Assembly (NCBI GenBank): GCA_029721435.1
Contig: CM056577.1
Location: forward strand, 29,542,719 to 29,606,718
Source: Gymnothorax reevesii
Taxonomy: Eukaryota > Chordata > Actinopteri > Anguilliformes > Muraenidae
Reading direction: 5' to 3'
DNA: 64,000 nucleotides
Positions within the stretch are counted from its first letter, which is position 1; each line of letters starts with the position of its first letter. This document shows positions 35,601-43,999 of this stretch, one piece after another. Below the pieces are notes generated by a model that had not been told where the DNA came from, did no database searches, and worked only from the letters and a program-made list of their open reading frames with translations. A program made the position numbers and the translations under genes.

Positions 35601-38600
35601 AGACATCATGTTGAGACAGGACCGAATCAGACCAGTAAAACAAGATTTTCACGATATGGAACCTCAGACGACGGGTCTCTGCAGACTCACGTCTGGGTGA
35701 AGCTTCATGAAGGTCTTCTTCTCATGGTTGTACCACAGCTGCTGAGGGGTCTTGGGTTTCTCCGGGAGGTCGGACTTCTTCCTCTCCTCGATTAGCTCTG
35801 GGTGTTCCTCTCTGTGAAGAGGTGTAAATATACATGCCTTTCACCATAACATTCATTGAGGAAAAAAAATTTATATTGTCAGGCAAATGTAATGACAGCA
35901 AATCCATTCAACGATAAACTAATTTATTTATATTGTTTAATGACACATCCAGCACATTCCTTTTGAAAAAAGAAAGAAACTTAAAAACTGTTGTAAAAAG
36001 AAAAAGCAGGGTGAAAAAGTTGCCAGTAAAATGCTGTGTAGCAAAGTAGAGATTAATTTAAGGAAGTTCTTTTATTGATTAAACGTTTTAATCATGTTAC
36101 AAACACTGCCATTGAAGTGCAATAAACTATATTGTTGTATAGATGCTCTGTTGGTCAATTCTTTAATAAAAAACAAAAAACAAAAAATCATGTCTGACCT
36201 CTTCCACCCCTTCTCAATACCACTATCTGACATCCAATGCTAATTTTATAAATAAGAAGCGAGTGCGCTCAGTAAAACGGGCATCGCTGTTGCCGAGCGA
36301 CGGAGCTCCTCACTTGAAGCGCGCCATGTTCTTCTCAAAGGCCTCCTTTTCCCGCTGGAACTCCTGGATGTACTTGAGCTGCGGAAGAGGTCACAGAGGT
36401 TGTACACTCCAGTTAGCGAACATTTTCGCTTCCAGCTGCTCAACATGACAGTGGCTACTGTGGCCCTGGTTTCCTATTGAATGCACAGTCACATGACACT
36501 TTAGTCTTTACACGTCATTTGCCAGTTTCCAATAATCAGGCCCAAGGGCTTGGATGAACATCTCGAAATCATAAACAGCTCAATGGACCACAGGCTGAAC
36601 GGAGATTCAAATAGGCAACCACCCCTGAATGGAGGAAATTTCCATCTAAAAACCTCCAAACAGTTCCTTTTTCCTTTAGGCTGGAGTTTTTGGACATGAA
36701 CGAACTGTAAACTACTGGTAGACATGTTTGACGTGGGACTCCGTAAGGGTACAAGGGTACAAAGGAACAATGTAGCTGCAAAAAAGATTGCTGCAGCAGT
36801 TTGGCTCAAGGAATTTCGCCAACTAAGTGCTTTTAATAAAAACATCAATTAAATAACTGTAATGCACTAGCTCTGTCAATAAATCTAACTGAAGATGAGA
36901 TTAATCAGAAAAAATCTGAAGAAACACTAAAATAGTCTGGCAACCACAGAACTGGTCAATCCTCAGCCTGCCCTCACCTTCTTCTTCTCTGGTAGTTCCT
37001 TGTACTTCTTGGAGAGGATCTTGGTGAGGTCCAGGTTGCTCATCTCCGGGTGAATCTTGGCGTACTTGGCCCGCTTCTCCATGAAGAAGCGGAAGTACGG
37101 GGTCAGCGGCTTCTTGGGAAAATCTGGATGAGTCTGAGACGATGGAAGTTTGTAATGTCACTCTCAACCATGCAAAGCTCCAGTTCATTATGGTACACAG
37201 TCAGCAAAAATCGGGGAATTCTGTTCCAGGATCGTCCATGTGGGCCTGCTAACTTTATTCACCCTCCATCCTTAACCCAGGCCAATTGAGCCATCTGGCT
37301 GTAGTGACTAATACAGGTTCACTCATAGATTAGATGACAACATAACATTATATAAATAACATTATACAAGTGTAAACACTAACAGAACAGAACAGAGGAG
37401 GCCATTCAACCCAGGAAAACTTGCCATTTTCCCATCACCAAAGTGAACCAAACATGACCAGGCAAGCTATTCCACACGGTGACCACTCTCTGCACAAGGA
37501 AAAAAGGCTTCAGCCGCCATTAACTCACCAATCAGGAAGTGTAGTTAAAATATCAAATGCCATAAATGTAAGGGCTTATTAAATAATTAATGCAAGGGGG
37601 TGCCAGGCATGAAAGCCAAAGGCGGATACAGTCCTCTGAGGGGGTACGGATACAAGAATCGTTATCTGGGCGCCATCTGACTGATAAAACCCTTATAAGA
37701 TGGCACAAATGTCAGGGCTTATTAAATAATTCAAGGTCTCGGGGTCGATAGGCATAAAAACCAGAGTCGAATACATCTCGTTGCCCACTTCCTTTTCAAC
37801 CCACTTCCTGACTATGCATCAACATCTAGCTTAATTACCGCTGTACATGACCGACAGCGTCTCTGGCCTTACCTTCAGCTTTTTCCCCTTGTATGGGTTT
37901 TTCACGTACTCTGTGGCATCGATGATGAGCTCCGTCATTGTCCTGTACTTCCGTACCTGCAGAGGAACACATGCAACACTAATGTTACGCATCTCAGTGA
38001 CTGCAACCCCTCGCCCAATGGACTCACTCAGAGGTGGAGAATCCAGGTTAAGGTAGAAAACTCCTCTACAGTATTTTGCTCCAACCCCACAGGATTTGGT
38101 CAGTGGAACCACCCTCTCACCAGGAGATTGAACTAATTATTAAGACAGCCACGTAAAGCATGGTCATATGCCCACATGGCAACCTTGTCAATGACATGTT
38201 ATTTGAGAAAAATTTTCCGATGACCACCAACATCTAAAGGGATCCCCTTCATAACGCCATTGACCCACAAACCAGAAATAACAAGAGTTGTCAGAAAGAC
38301 AACAAAGCTCGCCGGGGCATGGTTAAAGTTTTTCTGCACGCAGAAGGACGCGGACGCCGGGGGTACGACAATAGCTCTCCGGACATTCGTCCCGGCGAGC
38401 TAAAAAGAGTCCAAGAAAAACTGTAGTCTGTAAAGTGAACACAATTAACCATGGACAGACTGACGGATGGACCGGAATGATCACAAAATACGCCCATCCG
38501 GTAGAGTGAGGGTATAAAAATGAGTTGGCTGTGCTCACAGGCGGATGCAAATCATGGCAGGACTTTCACTTTCTGACCCCAGGTAGACGCACCTCTGGAT

Positions 38601-41600
38601 TTATTTGTGGAACATCTTACAGGCCAGCCCATGGCATATTCCCACCATGCTCAGTATACTCTAGGGCAGAGTTGTGACTAAGTCATCACGTCCAAGTCAA
38701 ATCAAGTCGCTGGTCACTAGCGCAAACTCAAAGCAGATGAGGGAGAGCAATGAGGAGTGAAAGGGGGCAGGGGAACAAATTAGACAATGAGCTAACTAAC
38801 TCTGAGCTTTCCCTACTCTGCTTGTTAATTAGTGAGCTCATTGTCTAATTTGTTCCCCTGCCCCCTTTCACTCCTCATTGCTCTCCCTCGTCTGCTTTGA
38901 GTTTGAGCTAATGACCAGCGACTTGATTTGACTTGTACATGATGACTTGGTCATAACTCCGCTAAAGGGTAGAAGACCCATGAACTCAGCCAGCCAATCT
39001 TAATGACTGATTCTACATCTTGGCTGTCAGTGGCGTGCACGGGGGGGGGGGCTGCTGCCCTCCTGGTTGAAAATCACGTGTTAAAGTGTGCTTTTTTTTG
39101 GTTGAAAACGCCACGCTAAAATTCCCCACCTAGTTGAAATTGACGCGTTAAATTGCCCTCTTGGTTTAAAATACAGCGCTAAAGTGCCCACTGTTATTCT
39201 AACTAGCTTGATTTTGCTTTCTCTCCCCCCCCTCATCCCAGTCAACAAAATGAAATGCGATTCCTTCCCCCGGGTCAAAAAAAAAAAAAAAAAAGCGATT
39301 TCCCCCGTCAACGAAATTCATTGTGTGCCCCCTCATCAAACTGTTGTGCCCCCGTTGTGCACCCCCAGAATAAGAAGTCTGGCCACTGCTTTTAAAGGCA
39401 CCAGATTAATGGATTTAAATGTACAATTTTCTAAAATTTTCTCTGGAGCATGCCCCCGAACCCCCTAGGGAGCGTGCCCTTTCATTTTCACCCCTGCCTT
39501 TCAAGAATCCTGCGCAAGCCACTGTTGGCTGTTCTACTTCACCAAAGAGCGAATCTACGCGATAAGAAAAAGAAAGGGGATGAATTTTTCTTTCAGATTG
39601 TCGATTTTAACGCCTCCGCTTCACGCCATCACCAGTCATCGCCCTCCTCAGATGGACAGCCAATAGAACACCTCACCTCAGTGGAGACCTTCTGCCACTT
39701 CAGCTTGCACATGTCGCCAGTGAAGCCGCCGAAGCCGACCTTGTCCCAGTCGAAGTGCGCCTCAGTGGTCTTGTACTTCATCCCGTCGCCGTCCGGCAGC
39801 AGGCTGCGGATCCTCTCCAGGAGCATCAGACAGTCTTCCTTCGTCCACAGGTCTGCAGAACATGCAAAAACACGCGTGTACACACACGGCTAACAAGGAC
39901 AAATCCATCCTGCGCGGGTCTCCCAGTGCAAAAAAATAAAAAGATGTATCCTCAGTTCCTCCATTGCATCATCCCCTGTACATCCGCTAAGTGAGAGATA
40001 AGTGCGGGAAAGGAACATGCATTTTCAGAGGTGGTCATTTCATAATTTCCAGCGCTGTGCCTCCATACACAATTCACGCCAAACAGTATCCCTCGCGGGT
40101 GCTACAGGGCACAGTACTGCAGTGGACAGTTTCGTTTGATGGACTTTATACGTTCAGCCTGATTTCACTTGACAGTTGTTTCCTACTGTGGTCCAAAGAC
40201 ATGAGGGTTAGGCTGATCGGGGACCAAACTAGACAGTCCAATCGGCTGCAACTGCATTGGTGTAGCCCTCACTTCTTCCCTTTTTTTGCATATTATTCGG
40301 CCAATACTGTCACGATGGCAACCAAAATTGACTGGTGTTGTACTTGAAGTATAACACATGCCCACACCAAATATGTAATCAGTCAAAAATTGCAGCCTGT
40401 ACTGCATCCACAATGAAATCTCTATGTTTTACCAGATATTTGCGCATTATTCGGCCAATACTGTCGCCACGGCAACCAAAATTGATAGGTGTCATAGGCG
40501 AAATATATGACATGTCCATACCAAATATGAAAGGAATCGGTCAAAAATTACAGCCAGTAGAGCGTCCACGAGGAAGTGTTTAAGGACGCGGCGGCGGCAG
40601 ACAACAAGCATGAATCCATAGTAACTGCCCGACTTTGTCCTGGGGCTACAATTATCCACAGGTGTGAGTGTGAGAGAAAACGGTGTGTAATGCCTTGCGA
40701 TCAACCCAGGGAAGACAGTGTCCTTGCCTCCTGCCAACTGGATACTGGGACAGGTTCCATGCCTCCACAACTCAGTCTAGGAACAACCAGAAGATTAGGT
40801 AATATATGGGAGAATATGTTATAAAACAAATCTGATATGAGGTTAAAATAACTCTCCTGCATTTTCCCCCAGCAAACAGTTAAACACTGTGATGCCTCTC
40901 CTGCAAAAGAGATGGGTGTCTCCAAAAGGCTATTTTGGTCACGACTAAAACAATGACTTTGCTTTTCTGTTTGAAGTAGAAAAACTGAAAACTCCAACAA
41001 TTAAAATTAGGATATTAAAAACAATTTAACTGCCCCTATAACTAACAAGATGTGTTTGTAAAACACTAATGCCCCCGTATGGCAAGGTGAAGAAGACAGG
41101 ATCAAGGCCTAGATCACCTTTCTTCAATGAGAGGAATGGTATACCTAAGTATCAAAGACGTATGCCAAATGTTAACAAATCAAAACTTTGGCAAAGGTCA
41201 AAGTTTTTAAGAAGTTAAAGTGGAATGTTGAAGCTGTGACAAGTGGTGTAAAGATGTCACATACTACCCATATTTGTTATGAGTCTATTTTTCTTAACAT
41301 TCCACTTGCAGAAGAATAAAAACAGTACCTGGTATTAAAACTGTAATTTTCCTGTGATCCAGTGATGATCTCATGATAATGACCTCATCTGAAAGGTCTC
41401 GTCACAAGGGATGCACATGCCAAGTATGAAAGTCCTACCACTAACCAGTCAAAAGTTATGGCCAAGGTTAAAGTTTTATGATAATGTCACCGATGCCAAG
41501 GTCAAGGTCACGAGGTCAAATTTGATGACATCATCTGAAAGGTCTCGTCACAAGGGATGCACATGCCAAGTATCAAAGACCTACCACTAACCAGTCAAAA

Positions 41601-43420
41601 GTTATGGCCAAGGTTAAAGTTTTATGAAAATGTCACCGACGCCAAGGTCAAGGTCACGAGGTCAAATTTGATGACCTCATCTGAAAGGTCTCGTCACAAG
41701 GGATGCACATGCCAAGTATCAAAGACCTACCACTAACCAGTCAAAAGTTCTGGGCAAGGTTAAAGTTTTATGAAAATGTCACCGACGCCAAGGTCAAGGT
41801 CACGAGGTCAAATTTGATGACCTCATCTGAAAGGTCTCGTCACAAGGGATGCACATGCCAAGTATCAAAGACCTACCACTAACCAGTCAAAAGTTATGGC
41901 CAAGGTTAAAGTTTTATGATAATGTCACCGACGCCAAGGTCAAGGTCACGAGGTCAAATTTGATGACCTCAACTGAAAGGTCTCGTCACAAGGGATGCAC
42001 GTGCCAAGTATCAAAGACCTACCACTAACCAGTCAAAAGTTATGGCCAAGGTTAAAGTTTTATGAAAATGTCACCGACGCCAAGGTCAAGGTCACGAGGT
42101 CAAATTTGATGACCTCATCTGAAAGGTCTCGTGACAAGGGATGCACATGCCAAGTATCAAAGACCTACCACTAACCAGTCAAAAGTTCTGGGCAAGGTTA
42201 AAGTTTTATGAAAATGTCACCGACGCCAAGGTCAAGGTCACGAGGTCAAATTTGATGACCTCATCTGAAAGGTCTCGTCACAAGGGATGCACATGCCAAG
42301 TATCAAAGACCTACCACTAACCAGTCAAAAGTTATGGCCAAGGTTAAAGTTTTATGAAAATGTCACCAACGCCAAGGTCAAGGTCACGAGGTCAAATTTG
42401 ATGACCTCATCTGAAAGGTCTCGTCACAAGGGATGCACATGCCAAGTATCAAAGACCTACCACTAACCAGTCAAAAGTTCTGGGCAAGGTTAAAGTTTTA
42501 TGAAAATGTCACCGACGCCAAGGTCAAGGTCACGAGGTCAAATTTGATGACCTCATCTGAAAGGTCTCGTGACAAGAGATGCACATGCCAAGTATCAAAG
42601 ACCTACCACTAACCAGTCAAAAGTTCTGGGCAAGGTTAAAGTTTTATGAAAATGTCACCGACGCCAAGGTCAAGGTCACGAGGTCAAATTTGATGACCTC
42701 ATCTGAAAGGTCTCGTGACAAGGGATGCACATGCCAAGTATCAAAGACCTACCACTAACCAGTCAAAAGTTCTGGGCAAGGTTAAAGTTTTATGAAAATG
42801 TCACCGACGCCAAGGTCAAGGTCACGAGGTCAAATTTGATGACCTCATCTGAAAGGTCTCGTCACAAGGGATGTACCTGCCAAGTATCAAAAACCTACCA
42901 CTAACCAATCAAAAGTTATGGCCAAGGTTAAAGTTTTTTTTTTTTTATACTGTGGATAAACAGACGGACAGACAGACAGACAGACGGACAGGTGAAAAAC
43001 TATATGCCCCCGAAACTTCGTTTACGGGGGCATAAAAAAAGTGCAGTATATTACTCCTAACCAGTCAGGAATTCTTCATTCAATAGTTAACCCGGTCTGA
43101 GTTAAACCGTAAATTAATAGTTGATTTATTCTTTTCTCCAATCGCCTTATACAGTCTGTCAAATGACGTTAGACAATGCAGTTACAAAGAGCGTAAATAT
43201 GAATGAAATATGCATCTTCCGAGGTAAAAACCTCGGCATTCAGGTAAAAGTATAGAATGTGGGAGCACGGAAGAAAATTTTGATTGCTTACTGATCTGTG
43301 GCATATTTACGGACTGGAGAGTGCGAGACGCAGAAGAAGAAGAAGTCCTTTTTCTTTACCTGGCTCATTCTTGACACGCGCGGTCTGAGTGGCGCCGGAG
43401 ACGCTGCTGTTGCCGTTCAT
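14194..43420 (-). CDS. ubtf: UBTF, RNA polymerase I upstream binding transcription factor (19 coding exons, 713 aa)
   Basis: Nineteen coding exons join in one frame from ATG 43420 to TAG 14194-14196. UBF binds and bends rDNA promoter and gene-body chromatin in the nucleolus and recruits SL1 for Pol I. Order: N-terminal dimerisation region (1-107), HMG box 1 (about 112-178), box 2 (about 197-258), box 3 (about 295-362), a linker (363-427), boxes matching mammalian 5 (about 428-487) and 6 (about 509-579), a basic Gly/Arg-rich segment (596-639), and an acidic tail (640-713; 45 of 74 residues Asp or Glu). Diagnostic peptides are [42 protein letters not shown] and GEPKKPP. Mammalian UBF1 is 764 residues; the shortfall is roughly one HMG box, and no box 4 exon was found. 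Assignment is very secure. Confidence 0.97.
15192..16718. mobile_element. hAT-type nonautonomous element with target duplication
   Basis: Ends CAGGGATTCCCAACCT and AGGTTGGGAACCGCTG form a 16-bp inverted repeat with two mismatches. It is flanked by the perfect 8-bp duplication CTTTACAT (15184-15191 and 16719-16726). 8-bp duplications and CAG-starting ends are hAT hallmarks. No transposase frame. Lies in the last UBTF intron. Confidence 0.88.
15471..15717 (+). mobile_element. Hairpin-ended (GGAC)n element nested in the hAT element
   Basis: Starts CAAGAGCCAT and ends with (GGAC)n then the hairpin ATCCCCCC/GGGGGGAT (15689-15716) and ATAAA. The same two ends occur inverted at 21456-21694. Confidence 0.65.
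17280..17930 (+). mobile_element. Element with 160-bp tandem repeats, (GGAC)n tract and terminal hairpin
   Basis: ACCTTGAAAATCAA recurs at 17306, 17467 and 17627, giving about 3 copies of 160-161 bp. A GACGGACAGACAGATGGACG tract follows, then the hairpin AGCTGC/GCAGCT (17908-17925) and AAAA. Same plan as 41069-43034. Confidence 0.65.
18222..18326 (-). CDS. ubtf: UBTF coding exon 18, acidic tail part 1
   Basis: 35 codons, phase 0, 21 of them Asp or Glu: [20 protein letters not shown] and onward. Acceptor CCAGCAG precedes 18326; donor GACGAG|GTAACT at 18222. Confidence 0.92.
18376..18740. repeat. Degenerate (CA)n/(CACG)n tract
   Basis: Interrupted CA repeats with ACGC variants in the UBTF intron between coding exons 17 and 18. 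Confidence 0.9.
18899..19030 (-). CDS. ubtf: UBTF coding exon 17, basic Gly/Arg-rich segment
   Basis: 44 codons, [15 protein letters not shown] continuing Gly- and Arg-rich to AMAYRAK. Acceptor CTCTGCAG precedes 19030; donor GCCAAG|GTAACG at 18899. An earlier donor (GCG|GTAGGT) inside the exon would shorten it, so the 3' end is less certain than the start. Confidence 0.82.
19513..19560 (-). CDS. ubtf: UBTF coding exon 16, short exon after box 6
   Basis: Sixteen codons, [16 protein letters not shown], matching human SLSPQDRAAYKEYIS. Acceptor CTGTCTGACAG precedes 19560; donor TCCACG|GTGAGT at 19513. Confidence 0.9.
19698..19900. mobile_element. Short hAT-like miniature element
   Basis: Ends CAGGTGTGTCAAACT and AGTTTGACACCCCTG are inverted repeats. 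Flanks CCTAATAG and CCAAATAG form an 8-bp duplication with one mismatch. Confidence 0.75.
20548..20700. repeat. Possible decayed tRNA-type SINE
   Basis: Reads like a fish SINE (AGTGGCTAGCGC, then TCAGCAAGACACTGACTCGC and CACCCAGCTAAGTCCACTG) just upstream of UBTF exon 15 in genomic order. Weak evidence. Confidence 0.35.
20779..20968 (-). CDS. ubtf: UBTF coding exon 15, HMG box 6
   Basis: Acceptor GTCTCAG precedes 20968; donor GTCAAG|GTGGGA at 20779. Encodes [20 protein letters not shown] and [20 protein letters not shown], nearly complete box 6. Confidence 0.95.
21456..21694 (-). mobile_element. Hairpin-ended element, inverted copy of 15471-15717
   Basis: Reverse complement begins CAAGAGCCAT and ends GCATTATATGCCGGGGGG then ATAAA, like the copy at 15471. 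The hairpin is at 21456-21487. A GTCCGTCCTTCTGTCTGTG tract corresponds to the (GGAC)n part. Confidence 0.65.
21775..21860 (-). CDS. ubtf: UBTF coding exon 14, linker to HMG box 6
   Basis: Acceptor CTGCAG precedes 21860; donor CCTGT|GTGAGTG at 21775. Encodes [17 protein letters not shown] then FDGEPKKPP, matching human FQGEPKKPP. Confidence 0.93.
21885..22225. repeat. CACACTACACCAGCACACCT minisatellite, part 1
   Basis: Degenerate tandem units of CACTACACCAGCACACCT and CTCACTACAGAGCCACACT. The same units continue at 23290-23690. Confidence 0.8.
22226..23289. other. Insertion of about 1 kb splitting the minisatellite
   Basis: Unique-looking sequence between two halves of one minisatellite. It holds A-rich runs near 22296 and the motif GGGGGCCCCAGGCCA near 23210. 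No coding frame or inverted ends that I can support. Confidence 0.4.
23290..23690. repeat. CACACTACACCAGCACACCT minisatellite, part 2
   Basis: Continuation of the array at 21885-22225, with CACTACACCAGCACACC and CACTACAGAACCACACTAA units. Confidence 0.8.
24193..24303 (-). CDS. ubtf: UBTF coding exon 13, HMG box 5
   Basis: 37 codons, phase 0. Encodes [20 protein letters not shown] then [17 protein letters not shown]. The donor is GAG|GTTCAG, a weak GT site; the homology leaves little doubt about the exon end. Confidence 0.93.
24919..25068 (-). CDS. ubtf: UBTF coding exon 12, linker and start of HMG box 5
   Basis: 50 codons, phase 0 at both ends. Starts [20 protein letters not shown], then [20 protein letters not shown], which matches the mammalian box 5 start. 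Confidence 0.93.
26456..26569 (-). CDS. ubtf: UBTF coding exon 11, linker after box 3
   Basis: 38 codons, phase 0 at both ends. Encodes [15 protein letters not shown] then a Ser/Pro/Ala-rich linker ending ISAKPPSAK. In mammals HMG box 4 follows here; in this gene the next exon is already the linker before box 5. Confidence 0.92.
26584..26660. repeat. (GA)n tract
   Basis: GA-rich on + (CT-rich on the UBTF sense strand), directly upstream of UBTF exon 11 and forming its polypyrimidine neighbourhood. Confidence 0.85.
27140..27181 (-). CDS. ubtf: UBTF coding exon 10, end of HMG box 3
   Basis: A 14-codon microexon-like exon, [14 protein letters not shown], with acceptor CCTTCCAG and donor CTCGAG|GTGAGA. 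Matches human KKKDYEVELLRFLE. Confidence 0.93.
27891..28032 (-). CDS. ubtf: UBTF coding exon 9, HMG box 3
   Basis: Acceptor ATCGTTAG precedes 28032; donor GAGCTG|GTCAGT at 27891. Encodes [20 protein letters not shown] and [18 protein letters not shown]. Phase 0 at the end. Confidence 0.95.
28102..28440. mobile_element. Possible miniature element with TAGGGCTCGGG end
   Basis: Starts TAGGGCTCGGGAATAT and ends near TGCCCGGCGC, with ATATCACAATATT motifs near both ends, as in a common fish miniature family. Ends are poorly matched. Confidence 0.35.
30620..30747 (-). CDS. ubtf: UBTF coding exon 8, linker to HMG box 3
   Basis: Acceptor TAAACAG precedes 30747; donor CCTCC|GTAAGT at 30620 splits a Pro codon. 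Encodes [20 protein letters not shown], diagnostic of UBF. Confidence 0.95.
30822..30961. repeat. 70-bp direct tandem duplication
   Basis: CGATCTTGACACATATTCTA begins at 30822 and recurs at 30892; the two 70-bp copies differ by one base in this stretch. A recent duplication about 75 bases upstream of the UBTF exon 8 acceptor. Confidence 0.92.
31109..31270 (+). mobile_element. tRNA-derived SINE fragment
   Basis: GGATGCTTGACTGGTACTCAG then GGTTGTTTGTTCAAACTCC (B-box-like) then CCTTGAGCAAAGGTCCTTAA, the usual layout of a fish tRNA SINE. Confidence 0.55.
31376..31486 (-). CDS. ubtf: UBTF coding exon 7, the UBF1-specific 37-codon exon of HMG box 2
   Basis: Exactly 37 codons, phase 0 at both ends, residues 222-258: [20 protein letters not shown] then [17 protein letters not shown]. 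In mammals, skipping an exon of this size and place yields UBF2, with box 2 disrupted. The exon can be skipped here without a frame shift. Confidence 0.96.
31620..31918 (-). mobile_element. SINE-type repeat of the CCGGAGGAAACCCACG family
   Basis: On the - strand GGCGGCATGGTGGCACGGTG, GGTTAGCAC and GGGTTCAAATCC resemble tRNA A and B boxes, followed by GGAGTTTGCATGTTCTCCCC. This is one of the most common repeat signatures in fish DNA. Confidence 0.7.
33250..33342 (+). pseudogene. Truncated THAP-domain reading frame
   Basis: [20 protein letters not shown] then [10 protein letters not shown] and TAA. The C-X4-C pair and SIFSFPK fit the first half of a C2CH THAP zinc finger; the Cys/His second half is missing. 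The stop codon is made by the TTAA junction of the nested element. Confidence 0.6.
33339..33747. mobile_element. TTAA-flanked miniature element nested in the THAP element
   Basis: TTAA at 33339-33342 and 33744-33747 flank perfect 12-base inverted ends AAAGTGATACTC and GAGTATCACTTT. TTAA duplications fit piggyBac- or Kolobok-type elements. Confidence 0.75.
35691..35811 (-). CDS. ubtf: UBTF coding exon 6, HMG box 2 first half
   Basis: Acceptor CTTCACAG precedes 35811; donor CCAGAC|GTGAGT at 35691. Encodes [20 protein letters not shown] and onward to KLHPD, ending in phase 0 at residue 221. Confidence 0.95.
36314..36378 (-). CDS. ubtf: UBTF coding exon 5, end of HMG box 1
   Basis: Encodes [20 protein letters not shown] then F; donor AA|GTGAGG at 36314 splits a Lys codon. 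Completes helix 3 of box 1. Confidence 0.94.
36978..37133 (-). CDS. ubtf: UBTF coding exon 4, HMG box 1
   Basis: 52 codons, phase 0 at both ends. Encodes [20 protein letters not shown] and [20 protein letters not shown], the main part of HMG box 1. Residues 108-159. Confidence 0.96.
37873..37956 (-). CDS. ubtf: UBTF coding exon 3
   Basis: 28 codons, both ends in phase 0: [20 protein letters not shown] then PYKGKKLK, almost identical to human UBF. Residues 80-107. Confidence 0.96.
38290..38520 (+). repeat. Hairpin-type repeats with (GACAGACTGACGGATGG)
   Basis: AGCTCGCCGGG (38308) and CCCGGCGAGCT (38391-38401) are inverted ends about 94 bases apart. A GGACAGACTGACGGATGGAC tract and GGGTATAAAAA end follow at 38452-38520. 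Fits the hairpin/(GACA)n group. Confidence 0.5.
38657..38971. repeat. Large palindrome in a UBTF intron
   Basis: Arms of about 137 bases with a roughly 40-base loop (38794-38833). Matching parts include GACAATGAGCT/AGCTCATTGTC and CAAGTCAAATCAAGTCGCTG with its complement CAGCGACTTGATTTGACTTG. Few mismatches. Confidence 0.9.
39677..39852 (-). CDS. ubtf: UBTF coding exon 2, N-terminal dimerisation region
   Basis: Acceptor TTCTGCAG precedes 39852; donor ACTGAG|GTGAGG at 39677. Encodes [19 protein letters not shown] through [16 protein letters not shown], residues 21-79. Confidence 0.95.
40290..40600 (+). repeat. Two 154-bp tandem copies
   Basis: TTATTCGGCCAATACTGTC begins at 40293 and again at 40447, followed in each by GCAACCAAAATTGA and a GGTCAAAAATTACAGCC-like phrase. 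Similar in layout to the tandem units at 41391. Confidence 0.65.
41218..41307. mobile_element. Small inverted-repeat element inside 41069-43034
   Basis: Perfect 12-base inverted ends AAGTGGAATGTT and AACATTCCACTT, 90 bases overall, in the 5' part of the larger element. Confidence 0.55.
41391..42940 (+). repeat. 146-bp tandem repeat array
   Basis: GAAAGGTCTCGT starts at 41391, 41537, 41683, 41829, 41975, 42121, 42267, 42413, 42559, 42705 and 42851: every spacing is exactly 146. Copies differ by single bases, for example TTATGGCC or TTCTGGGC, and GTCACAAG or GTGACAAG. Confidence 0.97.
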
Positions 43421-43471
43421 GGCTGGGAGGGCTGGGCAGCTCCCGTTGGATCGGCGGGTCTCTGATGAAAT
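43360..43471 (-). CDS. ubtf: UBTF exon 2: 5' UTR end and coding exon 1
   Basis: Acceptor TTTGTTTCAG precedes 43471; 51 bases of 5' UTR; ATG at 43420-43418; donor GAGCCAG|GTAAAG at 43360/43359. Encodes [20 protein letters not shown]. The MNG start matches mammalian UBF. Confidence 0.9.
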
Positions 43472-43999
43472 CTGAAACAAAGTTTTTAGCCTGATTGAAA
43501 AGTGCACTCCCACGTACAGCAGGTAATGTCCGCGTACTACAATCTTACAAGGCTGTACCATATGAAATATTAATCAATTAGAAGAGAACGATTCGGGATC
43601 AGTAAAATAACCCAGTGACAATAATAAATACTCAATCTGTAAGTACTGAACATCCAAGTCTTGCTCCGCCTACTGATTCCCCATCGCCTCCTCGGATAGC
43701 CTATAACTCGACAACGATGAGCGGAGTAAGTGCGCTGCCAAGGACACGGGGAAATGTCGTTTGTCCTCTCATTTGGGCTCAAATGCTGATTTTTAAACTT
43801 TTTTTTTTTTTAAATAAAACGAACGATAGTAACAAGAACCGTAAGGGATTACAGGAATTTTTCATTTTGCGTGGGCAATGGAGCTAGACAACTATCGAGA
43901 AGAAGGCGACCGGCGTCTCGCACAGCCGTCGTTTGAGCCTCGGTGTGGATACCCATTTCGAAGCCAGAATGTTTTCGCTGCTGAGAAGATCCTGATGCC

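Larger units (their letters stand above)
41069..43034 (+). mobile_element. Helentron-like nonautonomous element with internal tandem array
   Basis: Perfect 11-bp inverted ends ATGCCCCCGTA (41069-41079) and TACGGGGGCAT (43023-43033). Inside are ten exact 146-bp periods, then a GACGGACAGACAGACAGACA tract, then a terminal hairpin TATGCCCCCG/CGGGGGCATA (43002-43034) and an A run. No coding capacity. The plan (conserved ends, central repeats of about 150 bp, microsatellite, hairpin) matches Helentron-derived elements such as DINE-1; the family assignment is inference. Confidence 0.7.

Noticed and set aside
41391..42940. Regular array that could suggest a CRISPR
   Set aside because: The whole 146-bp unit is repeated without unique spacers, and the window is eukaryotic.
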